In this document: positions 15,909-25,054 of the stretch, one piece after another
Position numbering within the stretch: position 1 is the stretch's first letter
Layout: each line of letters begins with the position of its first letter
Source: Actinopolymorpha pittospori
GTDB lineage: Bacteria > Actinomycetota > Actinomycetes > Propionibacteriales > Actinopolymorphaceae
DNA length: 64,000 nucleotides
Reading direction: 5' to 3'
Assembly: GCF_014873875.1 (NCBI RefSeq)
Contig: NZ_JADBEM010000001.1
Coordinates: forward strand, 3,100,001-3,164,000
Program-made: the position numbers and the translations under genes
Notes under the pieces: generated by a model
Told to the model about the DNA's origin: nothing
What the model saw: the letters and a program-made list of their open reading frames with translations, nothing else
Databases searched by the model: none

Positions 15909-16047
15909 GGCGGCTCGAGCCGTCGAAGTCCGGACCGTAGAGCTCCATCCGGTGCCGATCAGGTGATGCGTCGATGACGCTGCGTACCGGATGTCAGGAG
16001 TCGTGCCCCACGCTTTGACCCCCAACTCCCGTAGGGGCACGACGAAA
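15909..16047. other. Gap after the sortase gene
   Basis: Noncoding as far as I can see. It leads into the terminator at 16048-16080; nothing else is recognisable up to about 16280. Confidence 0.4.
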
Positions 16048-16080
16048 CGGCCCCGTCCCCACCTCGCGGGGGCGGGGCCG
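16048..16080. terminator. GC-rich terminator hairpin
   Basis: Thirteen-base arms (16048-16060, 16068-16080) with one mismatch around ACCTCGC. No T-run follows. It probably ends the sortase transcript. Confidence 0.6.
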
Positions 16081-16280
16081 CGCTGTCCGGCCGGCGGCAT
16101 GATCCGGGAAGCGCCCGGCCGGAGCCCGTTCGAGACCGAGTAGTCCTGGACGGGAGAAATGTCTGGGACGCAGGGGCTGGTCCTGGTCCACCCGGACGGT
16201 ATAGAGTCACGCAGATCCTGGCTAGAGGCCCTCGATGGCCCGTGGTGCGGCGGTGTAGTCACCCGCAAAGTGCCATTTTT

Positions 16281-16327
16281 CGCACTAGTGTGCGCCAGCT
16301 CACAGTTAATTAGCTTGCCCAACTAAC
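16281..16327. promoter_or_regulatory. Candidate operator region of the marR operon
   Basis: Two dyads lie 60-106 bases before the marR start: CGCAC-TAGT-GTGCG (16281-16294), and GTTAATT with AACTAAC (16305-16311 and 16321-16327, one mismatch). The stretch is AT-rich compared with its surroundings. MarR proteins commonly bind such dyads to repress their own operon; this assignment is inference. Confidence 0.45.
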
Positions 16328-16386
16328 AGCGGTCCCCGCATAGTGGACGTCGATTGGTTGTATGACGCAAGCAAGGGGACGTGGGC

Positions 16387-16914
16387 GTGAGTGCGGATTC
16401 GATGGCCGGTTCGGCTGTCGAACCTACCAACGAGACCCGGCTCGAGATGTTCGACCGGCTCTCGCGCCAGATCCTCAGGCTGATGCGCCAGGCACCCCGG
16501 GAAGAGTGGCGACGCGGAGGACCCGGCGCCGCTCGCGCCGCCGACGCACTCGTCGTGACCCTGGTCGACCAGGGACCGCTGCGCACCGGGGAGCTCGCCG
16601 AGGTCACGCGTACCGACCCGTCGACCGTGAGTCGACAGGTGGCATTCCTCGTCCGGCAGGGGCTGGTCGAACGCCGCCCGGACCCACGGGACGGTCGGGC
16701 TTGTGTCCTCGCACCTACCGCAGAGGGAGAGCGGTTGTTCCAGCACTACCAACGAGCGCGTGACGAGCAACTGGCACAGATGCTCAACACGTGGCAGGAG
16801 CACGACCTGCTCCGGCTGGTCGAGATGCTCGACCGCTTCAACACAGATGTCGAGGATTACCAGCCGCTACTCGACGAACCCGTAAGAGCGCGGCGACGCG
16901 GAGAGGACCGATGA
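16387..16914 (+). CDS. MarR-family transcriptional regulator
   Basis: A 175-residue winged-helix regulator. Helices at the N-terminus form the dimer interface. The recognition part is TGELAEVTRTDPSTVSRQVA, and the wing is VERRPDPRDGRACVLAPT with the family Asp-x-Arg. GTG 16387 is preferred over GTG 16381 because AAGGGGA sits 7 nt upstream of the former. Its stop overlaps the transporter start as ATGA, so the two are coupled. It most likely represses the downstream exporter and is released by a small ligand, as in other MarR-exporter pairs; the ligand is unknown. Confidence 0.92.
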   Translation: MSADSMAGSAVEPTNETRLEMFDRLSRQILRLMRQAPREEWRRGGPGAARAADALVVTLVDQGPLRTGELAEVTRTDPSTVSRQVAFLVRQGLVERRPDPRDGRACVLAPTAEGERLFQHYQRARDEQLAQMLNTWQEHDLLRLVEMLDRFNTDVEDYQPLLDEPVRARRRGEDR

Positions 16915-19601
16915 GTAACACGGCGCAGAGTACGGCGACACTGGCACCAGCCGGTGCGCCCGCACAGCGGGCCACGGGCCAGCTCAGTCATGGTCAGATC
17001 CTCACGATCCTCACAGGTCTGCTGCTGGGGATGTTCCTCGCCGCGCTGGACCAGACGATCGTCAGCTCGGCGATTCGAACGATCGCCGATGATCTGCACG
17101 GGCTGGATCAGCAGGCCTGGGCGACGACCGCATACCTCATCACGTCGACGGTCACCACCCCGCTCTACGGCAAACTGTCCGACCTCTGGGGGCGGCGGCC
17201 ACTCTTCCTGACGGCGATCTCGCTCTTCGTGATCGGATCGCTCGCCTGCACGTTCTCGCAGTCGATGTACCAACTCGCTGGCTTCCGTGCCTTCCAGGGC
17301 CTGGGCGCCGGTGGCCTGATGTCCCTCGCCTTCGCGATCATCGGTGACATCGTGCCGCCGCGCGAGCGGTCGCGGTACCAGGGCTACTTCATGGCCGTGT
17401 TCGCCACGTCCAGCGTTCTCGGCCCCGTGATCGGCGGGTTCTTCGCCGGCCAGTCCGAGCTGATCGGCGTGGCCGGCTGGCGCTGGGTCTTCCTGGTCAA
17501 CGTGCCGATCGGCATCGTCGCGCTTCTCGTGGTCGGCCGCGTCCTCCACATCCCGCACACCCGTCGTAACCACCGGATCGACTTCCTCGGCGCGATCACG
17601 ATCGCCATCGGCGTCGTGCCACTGCTGATCGTGGCGGAACAGGGCCGTGCCTGGGGGTGGGGCTCGGGCAAGTCCTTGGCCTGCTTCATCATCGGCGGCG
17701 TCGGCTTGATCGCTTTCTACTTCGCCGAACGGTGGATGAAGGACGACGCGCTGATCCCGCTGCGGTTGTTCCGCAACTCGGTCTTCTCGCTGACCTCCTC
17801 CGGTGGCTTCTTCATCGGTGTCGCGATGTTCGGCGCGATCGCGATGGTGCCGCAGTACCTCCAGATCGTGAAGGGCGCCTCGCCCACCAAGGCCGGCCTG
17901 CTGATGCTGCCGCTCATGGGCGGCATCATGCTCGCCTCGCTGGCATCCGGCCAGATCACCGCGCGGACCGGGCGCTACAAGCTCTTCCCGCTCATCGGGT
18001 CGGTCCTGATGACCGGCGGGTTGCTGCTGTTCCACCAGGTGAAGTGGGACACGCCGCTGTGGCAGACGGACATCTACATGGCGATCGTCGGCCTCGGGCT
18101 CGGCCTGTGTATGCAGACCATCACGCTGGCCGTCCAGAACGCCGTCCCGCCCCGCGACATGGGTGTCGCGAGCTCGTCGTCGATGTTCTTCCGCCAGATG
18201 GGTGGCACGCTCGGCACCGCGGTCTTCCTGTCGCTGCTGTTCAGCACGGTCGGCGACAAGATCACCGAAGCCTTCCGGACGGTCGCGGGTACGCCCGACT
18301 TCCAGGCCGCGCTGCGCGACCCCGCGGTGCTCGCCGACAAGGCCAACGCGCCGGTGCTGGCGCTGGTGCACGGTGGTGGCGGCGGCGGTACGGCCGGCGT
18401 GCTGCAGGACTCGTCCTTCATCCAGCACCTCGACCCGAGGCTCGCCGTGCCGTTCCAGATGGGGTTCTCCAACTCCATGGACCTGGTGTTCCTCGTGACC
18501 GCGATCGCGCCCGTCGCGGCGTTCCTGCTGCTCCTGTTCATGAAGGAGATCCCGCTGCGTACGCAGTCGGGCATGGCGGCCCTCGCCGCCGAGGAGGCGG
18601 GTTCCGCCGCCCCGGTGGTGGAGGACCCGGCCGCGCCCGGCGCTCCGGAAGGAGCCCTCGCCGTCGGCAACGGCCATGAGCACAGCAACGGCCACGGGCA
18701 CAGCAACGGCCACGCCAACGGCAACGGCCGGCACGCGCTGGCGGGCGAAGGCAACCTCAGCCAGATCCTTCGTTCGCCAGAACTCCAGCCAGGAGCCGAA
18801 CTGATGACCAACGGATCGTCCGCGCCGCAGCAAGGGGAGACCAACCGGATCACCGGTCGGGTTCTCCGCGGAAACGGCAGCCCCATCAAGGGTGCCGCGC
18901 TGACCCTCATCGACCTCGGCGGCCACCAGGTGGCGCGAGCCGTGAGCGATGACTCCGGCGTCTACGGAGTTCCGGTCGCCTCGGCCGGCACGTACGTCCT
19001 GATCGCCTCGGCGGGCACCCACCACCCGCAGGCGTCGACGATCACCGCCAACGGCGGGTCGATCGAGGTCAACCTGGTGCTCGCCGGCCGAACCCGGTTG
19101 TTCGGCACGATCACCGTGGCCGACACCGGTGCGCCGGTGCCCGACGCGACCGTGACGCTGACCGACGAACGCGGCGAGGTCATCATGGCCGGGGTCACCG
19201 GCGCTGACGGCGGCTACTCGCTGGAGGGTCTGAGCGGTGGCATGTTCACCATGGTGGTCAGCGCCGCCCGCCACCGTCCGGTGGCGACCGCGGTCACCGT
19301 CCCGCAGGGCGGCGAGGAGCAGTTCGACCTGGAGCTGGTGGGCGGTGGCCGGCTGTCCGGCATCGCACGGTCCGGGAACGGGCAGCCGGTGCGGGACGCG
19401 TTGATCACCTTCGTCGACGGCTCGGGCACGGTGCTCATGACCACGACGACCGACGCGGACGGTGCCTACACGCTGGAGGACCTGCCCTCCGGGGAGTACA
19501 CCATCATCGCCAGCGGCTACCCGGCGGTGGCGAGCGCGGTCCGAGTGGAGCCCGGTGCCCAGGGCCAGCACGACGTCGAGCTCCGCTACCCGGATGCCTG
19601 A
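16911..19601 (+). CDS. DHA2-type MFS exporter with C-terminal carboxypeptidase-regulatory-like domains
   Basis: An 896-residue fusion. Residues 1-550 are a 14-helix MFS drug exporter: motif C region LGPVIGGFFAG, motif A-like GKLSDLWGRRP, and the MFLAALDQTIVSSA start typical of DHA2 transporters. A flexible Asn/Gly/His linker (GNGHEHSNGHGHSNG) follows at about 580-625. Three repeats of a carboxypeptidase-regulatory-like beta sandwich come next (ITGRVLRGNGSPIKGAAL; LFGTITVADTGAPVPDA; LSGIARSGNGQPVRDA). With 14 helices both ends should be cytoplasmic, so the added domains are predicted inside the cell. It starts with ATG 16911 overlapping marR. The next gene carries the same domain type. Confidence 0.92.
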   Translation: MSNTAQSTATLAPAGAPAQRATGQLSHGQILTILTGLLLGMFLAALDQTIVSSAIRTIADDLHGLDQQAWATTAYLITSTVTTPLYGKLSDLWGRRPLFLTAISLFVIGSLACTFSQSMYQLAGFRAFQGLGAGGLMSLAFAIIGDIVPPRERSRYQGYFMAVFATSSVLGPVIGGFFAGQSELIGVAGWRWVFLVNVPIGIVALLVVGRVLHIPHTRRNHRIDFLGAITIAIGVVPLLIVAEQGRAWGWGSGKSLACFIIGGVGLIAFYFAERWMKDDALIPLRLFRNSVFSLTSSGGFFIGVAMFGAIAMVPQYLQIVKGASPTKAGLLMLPLMGGIMLASLASGQITARTGRYKLFPLIGSVLMTGGLLLFHQVKWDTPLWQTDIYMAIVGLGLGLCMQTITLAVQNAVPPRDMGVASSSSMFFRQMGGTLGTAVFLSLLFSTVGDKITEAFRTVAGTPDFQAALRDPAVLADKANAPVLALVHGGGGGGTAGVLQDSSFIQHLDPRLAVPFQMGFSNSMDLVFLVTAIAPVAAFLLLLFMKEIPLRTQSGMAALAAEEAGSAAPVVEDPAAPGAPEGALAVGNGHEHSNGHGHSNGHANGNGRHALAGEGNLSQILRSPELQPGAELMTNGSSAPQQGETNRITGRVLRGNGSPIKGAALTLIDLGGHQVARAVSDDSGVYGVPVASAGTYVLIASAGTHHPQASTITANGGSIEVNLVLAGRTRLFGTITVADTGAPVPDATVTLTDERGEVIMAGVTGADGGYSLEGLSGGMFTMVVSAARHRPVATAVTVPQGGEEQFDLELVGGGRLSGIARSGNGQPVRDALITFVDGSGTVLMTTTTDADGAYTLEDLPSGEYTIIASGYPAVASAVRVEPGAQGQHDVELRYPDA

Positions 19602-19706
19602 CCGTACGGCCGACCCGGCTCCGCGCCGGGTCGGCCACGGGTCAGACTGTCCTGGCCCGCAGATGGGCCGATGGAGTGGTGCGACGATGAGCGAGGAAAC
19701 GTAGGG

Positions 19707-20600
19707 ATGAGCACGACTGGACTCAGTGCCCAGGTCCGTACCAACGACGGATGGGCCGTTCCACACGCGGTGCTGACCGTGATCGACCTGACCGGCACGC
19801 AGATCGGCCGGGTGAGCGCCGGCGAGGACGGCACCGTCGTCGCGGCGGGGGTGCCCGCAGGCACCTACACCGCGATCGTGACCGCGCTCGGTTACACCCC
19901 GGCCGCCCGGACGGCGATCGTGCCGGCCAGCGGTGTGGCCACGCTCGGTGTCGTCCAGCTCACCCGGGTGGGCGGGCTGGAGCTTCCTCCCCCGGGGCCG
20001 TGGACCATCGACCCGCAGCACTCCGTGATCGGGTTCACCGTCCGGCACCTCGGCATGGCCAACATCCGTGGCCGGTTCACCGAGGTGAACGGGCGGATCG
20101 AGGTCACCGAGCCGATCGAACGGTCCTCGGTCCACGCCTCGATCTCGGTGGCGAGCCTCGACACCAGCGTCAAGATGCGTGACGCGCACCTCCTGAGCTC
20201 GGACTTCCTCGAGGTCGAGCGCTACCCCACGATCGACTTCCGCGGCACCGGCGTCACCCCCGCGGGCGACGACAAGTGGACGATGAACGGCGAGCTGACC
20301 CTGCACGGAGAGGCGCGCCCGGTCCAGCTCGCGCTGGCCTACCACGGCGCCGGTCCGGACGCGTTCGGCGGAACGCGGGCCGCGTTCAAGGCGACGGCCC
20401 AGCTCAACCGCGACGACTTCGGGATCAGCTATAACCAGATCATCCGGGCGGGCACCGTCCTCATCGGCACCACGGTGCAGGTCGAGCTCGACATCGAGGT
20501 GGTGCAGGGAACCAGCATTCCCGGACTCGAGCCGAGCGGTGACGAGGCGAACGGCGAGCAGCCGCTCGCGGCCGGCGGTGACGGCCGCTTCCCGGCGTAG
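19707..20600 (+). CDS. YceI-family protein with N-terminal carboxypeptidase-regulatory-like domain
   Basis: A 297-residue protein without a signal peptide. Residues 1-85 form one carboxypeptidase-regulatory-like repeat (SAQVRTNDGWAVPHAVLTVI), like those on the neighbouring exporter. Residues about 95-270 are YceI: WTIDPQHSVIGFTVRHLGM, IRGRFTEVNGRIEV, then HLLSSDFLEVERYPTIDF. YceI proteins form a lipocalin-like barrel that binds isoprenoid or similar lipids. ATG 19707 lies 105 nt after the exporter stop, so it is probably in the same operon. The shared domain suggests the two proteins meet in the cytoplasm (inference). Confidence 0.92.
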   Translation: MSTTGLSAQVRTNDGWAVPHAVLTVIDLTGTQIGRVSAGEDGTVVAAGVPAGTYTAIVTALGYTPAARTAIVPASGVATLGVVQLTRVGGLELPPPGPWTIDPQHSVIGFTVRHLGMANIRGRFTEVNGRIEVTEPIERSSVHASISVASLDTSVKMRDAHLLSSDFLEVERYPTIDFRGTGVTPAGDDKWTMNGELTLHGEARPVQLALAYHGAGPDAFGGTRAAFKATAQLNRDDFGISYNQIIRAGTVLIGTTVQVELDIEVVQGTSIPGLEPSGDEANGEQPLAAGGDGRFPA

Positions 20601-20685
20601 CCGCCCGGACGTCTTAGTTCCCAGGCGCCGCGGCGTCGGGAGCTATGACGTCCACGAACGACCTCGGCGACCGAGCGAAGACGAC

Positions 20686-20719
20686 CATCGGGCCGGCCCC
20701 TCCAGGGGCCGACCCGATG
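20686..20719. terminator. Terminator hairpin after the YceI gene
   Basis: Fifteen-base arms with one mismatch and a TCCA loop; TCATAT follows. It ends the marR-exporter-yceI transcript. Confidence 0.75.
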
Positions 20720-20788
20720 TCATATCTCACAGCGCCATCGAGCCGATGCCCGGAATAGCGACTCGGCGGCCTGGGGTTGCTCGAGAAC

Positions 20789-21649
20789 ATGAGAGCTTTG
20801 GTGTACGACCCGGCCGTCCGGCACGGCCTCCGGCTCGGCGAAGCGCCGGATCCAGTACCTGGCCCCCGGCAGGTGTTGGTGCGGATCGCGGCGACCTCCC
20901 TCAACTTCGGTGAGGTCATGGTGACGGCCGCGGCCGCCGACGGGAGCGGCCCGCCGGTCGGGGCGCGGGTGGTCACCTACGGCTGGAGCGGCGGCTGGGG
21001 CGAGCTGCGCGCCGTCGACACCACTGAACTTGCGGTCCTGCCCGACGGCGTGGACCTCGGCGTGGCCGCGGCGTTGCCGGTGGCCGGAGTGACCGCGTTG
21101 CGCGCGCTGCGCCGCTTGGGCGCCGTCGTGGGGCGGCGGGTGCTGATCACCGGGGCGTCGGGTGGGGTGGGCCGGTTTGCCGTCCAGCTCGCTGCACGTG
21201 CCGGAGCGCAGGTGGTCGCGGCGGTCGGCCGGCCAGAGCGCGGCGCGGGGCTGGCGGAGTTGGGCGCGTCCGACGTGGTGTCCGGAGGCCTGGACGGTGT
21301 GCGGGAGCCGTTCGTCGGTGTGATCGACAACGTGGGCGGTCCGTTGTTGGCCGCCGCCTATGCGCTGCTCGCCCCGGGCGGCCTGGCCGTGAGCGTCGGC
21401 AAGGCATCACTGGAACCGACCACGATCGACTTCGAGCGCGCTCGACTTGCCAACGCGGGCGCCCGGATCGAGGCGTTCACGGTCGGTACCGGCTTCGGTC
21501 CCGACCTCGCCTACTTGGCCTCGCTCGTGGCCGCCGGCGCGCTCGACCCGCAAGTGGGCTGGCGCGGCGGCTGGGAGCGGGCCGGCGAGGCGGCGGAGGC
21601 GCTGCTCAACCGTCAGGTGACCGGCAAGGCTGTCCTCGACGTCGCCTAG
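20789..21649 (+). CDS. Zinc-independent MDR dehydrogenase, shortened
   Basis: A 286-residue quinone-oxidoreductase-like protein (MDR superfamily). The NADP-binding region is intact (RRVLITGASGGVGRFAVQLA), as is VIDNVGGPLL and the C-terminal QVTGKAVLDVA. Near residue 40 the sequence runs from SLNFGEVM straight to VTAAAADGSGPP. Relatives, as I recall them, have about 20 more residues here with a GWDAAGVV motif, so an in-frame deletion in the catalytic domain is likely and activity is doubtful. The start MRALVYD (20789) matches the family better than the ATG at 20777. Confidence 0.85.
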   Translation: MRALVYDPAVRHGLRLGEAPDPVPGPRQVLVRIAATSLNFGEVMVTAAAADGSGPPVGARVVTYGWSGGWGELRAVDTTELAVLPDGVDLGVAAALPVAGVTALRALRRLGAVVGRRVLITGASGGVGRFAVQLAARAGAQVVAAVGRPERGAGLAELGASDVVSGGLDGVREPFVGVIDNVGGPLLAAAYALLAPGGLAVSVGKASLEPTTIDFERARLANAGARIEAFTVGTGFGPDLAYLASLVAAGALDPQVGWRGGWERAGEAAEALLNRQVTGKAVLDVA

Positions 21650-21783
21650 TGCCTCATCAACGAACCTCGGGTTGGTACGGACGTCGGAACGTTCGAGCGG
21701 GGTGGTGGAGACGGAACCGTACGGGGCTCGTGGAGGCGGTTCCGTATCGGGCACGTGGAGACGAAACTGGTTCGGAAACGACC

Positions 21784-21813
21784 TCGGGCCGGCCCCCAAG
21801 GGGACCGGCCCGA
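21784..21813. terminator. Terminator hairpin between the dehydrogenase and tRNA-Ser
   Basis: Fourteen-base arms with one mismatch, closely resembling the hairpin at 20686-20719. It lies between a + strand gene and the minus-strand tRNA and can end both. Confidence 0.7.
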
Positions 21814-21831
21814 CGTCATGCCTGACGAGGC

Positions 21832-21920
21832 TGGCGGAGGATGCGGGATTCGAACCCGCGAGGGGTTGCCCCCAACACGCTTTCCAAGCGTGCGCCATAG
21901 GCCAACTAGGCGAATCCTCC
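21832..21920 (-). tRNA. tRNA-Ser (GGA anticodon)
   Basis: A complete type II tRNA on the minus strand. The acceptor stem GGAGGAT pairs with ATCCTCC; the anticodon stem CACGC/GCGTG holds loop TTGGAAA, with anticodon GGA. A long variable arm marks a serine tRNA, and the T loop GGGTTCGAATCCC is canonical. The 3' end reads G-CCA, so CCA is encoded. It decodes UCC and UCU. Confidence 0.96.
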
Positions 21921-22060
21921 GCGCGAGAGAGTACCTGATTCCCTCCCGGGGCGAGCCAACCGGGTCACGGCGAAAGCTCGCCTTGCGGACAGTACGTCGC
22001 CTCCGGCACCCCTCGCCCGACATGTCGGGCTCCGGTGCGCGCGAAGGCCGCGGTCTCGCG

Positions 22061-22066
22061 TAGACT
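22061..22066 (+). promoter_or_regulatory. -10 element of the SRP RNA gene
   Basis: TAGACT, followed by exactly 7 nt before the first G of the SRP RNA (22074). The spacing matches that seen before several leaderless genes in this window. Confidence 0.6.
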
Positions 22067-22073
22067 GCTTCAC

Positions 22074-22163
22074 GGCTCCCCGTGCGGCGGTACCTTGCCC
22101 AACTCCCCCAGGGCCGGAAGGCAGCAAGGGTAAGCAAGCTCTACCGGGTGCGCGGGGAGTCCT
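22074..22163 (+). ncRNA. ffs: Signal recognition particle RNA, small (4.5S) type
   Basis: The universally conserved SRP hairpin core, GGCCGGAAGGCAGCAAGGG, is present, and the 5' GGCUCCCCGUGCG region pairs with the 3' CGCGGGGAGUCC. About 90 nt long, so the small bacterial form without an Alu domain. It binds Ffh to target membrane proteins. dnaX follows, a common order in actinomycetes. Confidence 0.95.
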
Positions 22164-22276
22164 CTATCTCACCGCCGCTCTGGTGCCGACCGGTGTCGGA
22201 GACGTGCGCGGTGCGGCCGCGTCGGGCCTGCCCGCGGGATGCGCGACCGTCGGTGCAGCGGGCTAGGGTCCCTATC

Positions 22277-25054
22277 GTGGAAGCGCCGCTCGCTCTTTAC
22301 CGTCGATACCGGCCGCAGACGTTCGCCGAGGTCATCGGCCAGGCGCACGTCACCGAGCCGCTGCAGCAGGCTCTACGCAACAACCGGGTCAACCACGCCT
22401 ACCTCTTCTCGGGTCCGCGTGGCTGCGGCAAGACGACCAGCGCCCGGATCCTGGCGCGTTGTCTCAACTGCGAGGTTGGGCCGACGCCCGAACCCTGTGG
22501 GAAGTGCCAGAGCTGCCTCGACCTCGCTCGGGGTGGCCCGGGCAGCATCGACGTGATCGAGATCGACGCGGCCAGCCACGGCGGTGTCGACGACGCCCGC
22601 GACCTGCGCGAACGCGCGTTCTTCTCCCCGGTCTCCTCCCGCTTCAAGATCTACATCGTCGACGAGGCGCACATGGTGACCACGCAGGGCTTCAACGCCC
22701 TGCTGAAGCTGGTCGAGGAGCCCCCCGAGCACCTCAAGTTCATCTTCGCGACCACCGAGCCCGAGAAGGTCATCGGCACCATCCGGTCGCGCACCCATCA
22801 CTACCCCTTCCGGCTGGTCCCGCCGAAGGTGCTGCAGGACTATCTCGCCGACCTCTGCGACCGCGAGGGCGTCTCGGTCGACGCGGCGGCCCTGCCGCTC
22901 GTCGTCCGTGCCGGCGGTGGTTCGGTCCGCGACACGCTGTCGGTGCTCGACCAGCTCATGGGCGGTGCCGGCGAGGAGGGCGTCACCTACGCCCGCGCGG
23001 TCGGGCTCTTGGGCTACACCCACGAGTCGCTGCTCGACGAGGTGATCGACGCGCTGGCCGCTGGGGACGGCGGCAGCGTCTTCACCGTCGTCGACAAGGT
23101 GATCGAGTCGGGGCAGGACCCCCGCCGCTTCGCCGAGGACCTCCTGCGCCGGCTGCGCGACCTCGTGATCATGTCGGCCGTCCCCGACGCCGCCGGCCGG
23201 GGCCTCCTCGAAGGTCCGCCCGACCAGGCCGAACGCCTCTCCGCGCAGGCCGCACGCTTCGGCACCGCCGAGCTGACCCGGGCCGCCGACCTCGTCAACG
23301 CGGGCCTCACGGAGATGCGGGGAGCGACGGCGCCACGGCTCCACCTCGAGCTGATCTGCGCACGCATCCTGCTGCCCGGGGTCGACGACTCCGAGCAGGG
23401 GCTGTACGCGCGACTGGACCGGCTCGAACGCCGACTCTCCATCGCCGGCGGCACCGTGCCGGCGACCGGCGCCGGCGAGGGCCTCCGGCCGGTGGCCGAC
23501 GCGGGACCGGCGGAGACAGCTCGTCCGCGCGCACCTCAGCCGGAACGCCGGGAGTCCCCGCGCGGTGGCGCGACCGGGGACGAGCGGGCGCCGCGCCCCA
23601 GGGTTCCCGCGGAAGGAGCGGGGGAACCCGCCGCCGCGCGGAGCCAACCCGACGCGGAGCCGCCCGCCGCCCCGTCCACGGGCGAGTCAGCCCAGGAGGA
23701 GTCCGAGACCACGCGTCCGGCCGCGCCCGCGGCTGGTGCCGCTGCCGGTTCTGCCCCCGGTCAGGCAGGTGAGGACCTCGGTGACAGTTCGGCGGCGGCC
23801 TCGGCCTCGTCGCCGTCGCCTGCCGAGTCCGCGGCCGCCGACTGGGGAACGCCTCTCGCGGACCGTGGTTCCCAGGCCCCGGCCGCTTCTCGTTCCGGTG
23901 GTGCGCCCGCGAGCGAACCCGCCGCCGCACCTGCGGCGAGCACACCACCGGCGAGCACACCACCGGCGAGCACACTACCGACGAGCACACCACCGGCGAG
24001 CGCACCAGGCGACATGGGCATCGCCGACGTACGCCGCCTGTGGCCGGACGTGCTCGAGGCGGTGAAGGGTCGGCGTCGCTTCAGCTGGGTGATGCTGAGC
24101 CAGAACGCCCAGCTCGCCGCTCTGCACGGCGGCACGCTCACCGTGGCGCTCGTCAACGCCGGCGCCCGCGACTCCTTCACCCGAAGCGGCAGCGACGAGC
24201 TGCTGCGCCAGGCGCTGCGGGAGGTGCTGGGCGTCGACTGGCGGATCGAGTCGATCGTCGACCCGACCGCCGGTGGTGGCGCCCCGGGCGGTAGTGGCGG
24301 CAGCTCCGGTGGAGGCGGCCACGGAAGTAGCGGTGGCGGCAGCCACGGAGGCAACGGCGGCGGCACCACGGGTGGCGGTCCCCCCTCGGGTGGATCCGGC
24401 GACTTCGCGGACCGCTCCACCGATCACGGCTCCCGCTCGGCGTCCTCCGGAGGGGGAGGCGCGGCCGGCTCGTCCGACGGCGTCCACGGTCCGGCGGCCC
24501 GAGGTGGCGCCACCTCCGATGGCAGCTCGGTGGGATCGGGTCTGGCGACCAGCGCGGCGACTGACTGGGCTTCGGCTGGCCCGGGGGAGCAGGACGTCCC
24601 CGCCCCGTCTGGACCCGGGTGGCAGCCTCCCGCGGATGACGTGGACGGGAATGACGCAGGCGGGGATGACGCGGGTGGGGATGACGGAGGCGGGGATACC
24701 GAGGCTCCCTCGGTCACCCTCGCCCGAGGCGCGGCGGCGGCTCGGGCGTCCATCGCGAACGGGACCGTGGAGCGGTCGGGGGATCACTCGGCAAACTCGT
24801 CCGAGGGTTGGTCCGACGTCACACCCGCGACGCCCGGCGGTCCGGACAACGATCAGACGCGGCCGAGTGGACGTGCCCGAGCGGCCGCGGCCGCCGCGGC
24901 CGCCGCTGGGCGCCCGGCCGAGCCCGAGCACGACCCCGACAAGGACGTCGACCCCGACACCGACGGTTCGCTGGCCGACTCACCGACCTCCCACGCCGAA
25001 CTGCTGCGACGGGAGTTCGGTGCGGAGCTGATCGAGGAACTCCCGGCCAACTGA
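22277..25054 (+). CDS. dnaX: DNA polymerase III subunit gamma/tau
   Basis: A 925-residue clamp-loader ATPase. The N-terminus ALYRRYRPQTFAEVIGQ is typical; Walker A is GPRGCGKTTSA, zinc Cys lie in CLNCEVGPTPEPCGKCQSC, Walker B/DEAH is IYIVDEAHM, and sensor-1 is FIFATTEPEK. After domain III (to about residue 380) comes a long Pro/Ala/Gly/Ser-rich linker with PPAST repeats, a tau-like domain (VRRLWPDVLEAVKGRRRFSW), another disordered Gly/Asp-rich stretch and a conserved end LLRREFGAELIEELP. GTG 22277 lies 7 nt after TAGGGT, suggesting a leaderless mRNA; the open frame upstream runs through the SRP RNA and is not coding. Confidence 0.95.
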   Translation: MEAPLALYRRYRPQTFAEVIGQAHVTEPLQQALRNNRVNHAYLFSGPRGCGKTTSARILARCLNCEVGPTPEPCGKCQSCLDLARGGPGSIDVIEIDAASHGGVDDARDLRERAFFSPVSSRFKIYIVDEAHMVTTQGFNALLKLVEEPPEHLKFIFATTEPEKVIGTIRSRTHHYPFRLVPPKVLQDYLADLCDREGVSVDAAALPLVVRAGGGSVRDTLSVLDQLMGGAGEEGVTYARAVGLLGYTHESLLDEVIDALAAGDGGSVFTVVDKVIESGQDPRRFAEDLLRRLRDLVIMSAVPDAAGRGLLEGPPDQAERLSAQAARFGTAELTRAADLVNAGLTEMRGATAPRLHLELICARILLPGVDDSEQGLYARLDRLERRLSIAGGTVPATGAGEGLRPVADAGPAETARPRAPQPERRESPRGGATGDERAPRPRVPAEGAGEPAAARSQPDAEPPAAPSTGESAQEESETTRPAAPAAGAAAGSAPGQAGEDLGDSSAAASASSPSPAESAAADWGTPLADRGSQAPAASRSGGAPASEPAAAPAASTPPASTPPASTLPTSTPPASAPGDMGIADVRRLWPDVLEAVKGRRRFSWVMLSQNAQLAALHGGTLTVALVNAGARDSFTRSGSDELLRQALREVLGVDWRIESIVDPTAGGGAPGGSGGSSGGGGHGSSGGGSHGGNGGGTTGGGPPSGGSGDFADRSTDHGSRSASSGGGGAAGSSDGVHGPAARGGATSDGSSVGSGLATSAATDWASAGPGEQDVPAPSGPGWQPPADDVDGNDAGGDDAGGDDGGGDTEAPSVTLARGAAAARASIANGTVERSGDHSANSSEGWSDVTPATPGGPDNDQTRPSGRARAAAAAAAAAGRPAEPEHDPDKDVDPDTDGSLADSPTSHAELLRREFGAELIEELPAN

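Noticed and set aside
16857..20345. 1162-residue minus-strand open frame across the exporter and YceI genes
   Set aside because: Low-complexity Arg/Glu/Asp/His composition typical of antisense frames in GC-rich DNA; no family features.
21832..21920. tRNA-Ser as an integration site of a mobile element
   Set aside because: No integrase, no repeat of the tRNA 3' end and no foreign-looking genes flank it; SRP RNA and dnaX follow normally.
22082..22276. Upstream extension of dnaX
   Set aside because: It reads through the SRP RNA; the DnaX N-terminus begins at GTG 22277, directly after a -10 element.
23935..24005. Repeat array in dnaX as a possible CRISPR or mobile repeat
   Set aside because: The 15-bp units are in frame and encode a Pro/Ala/Ser/Thr linker; there are no spacers.
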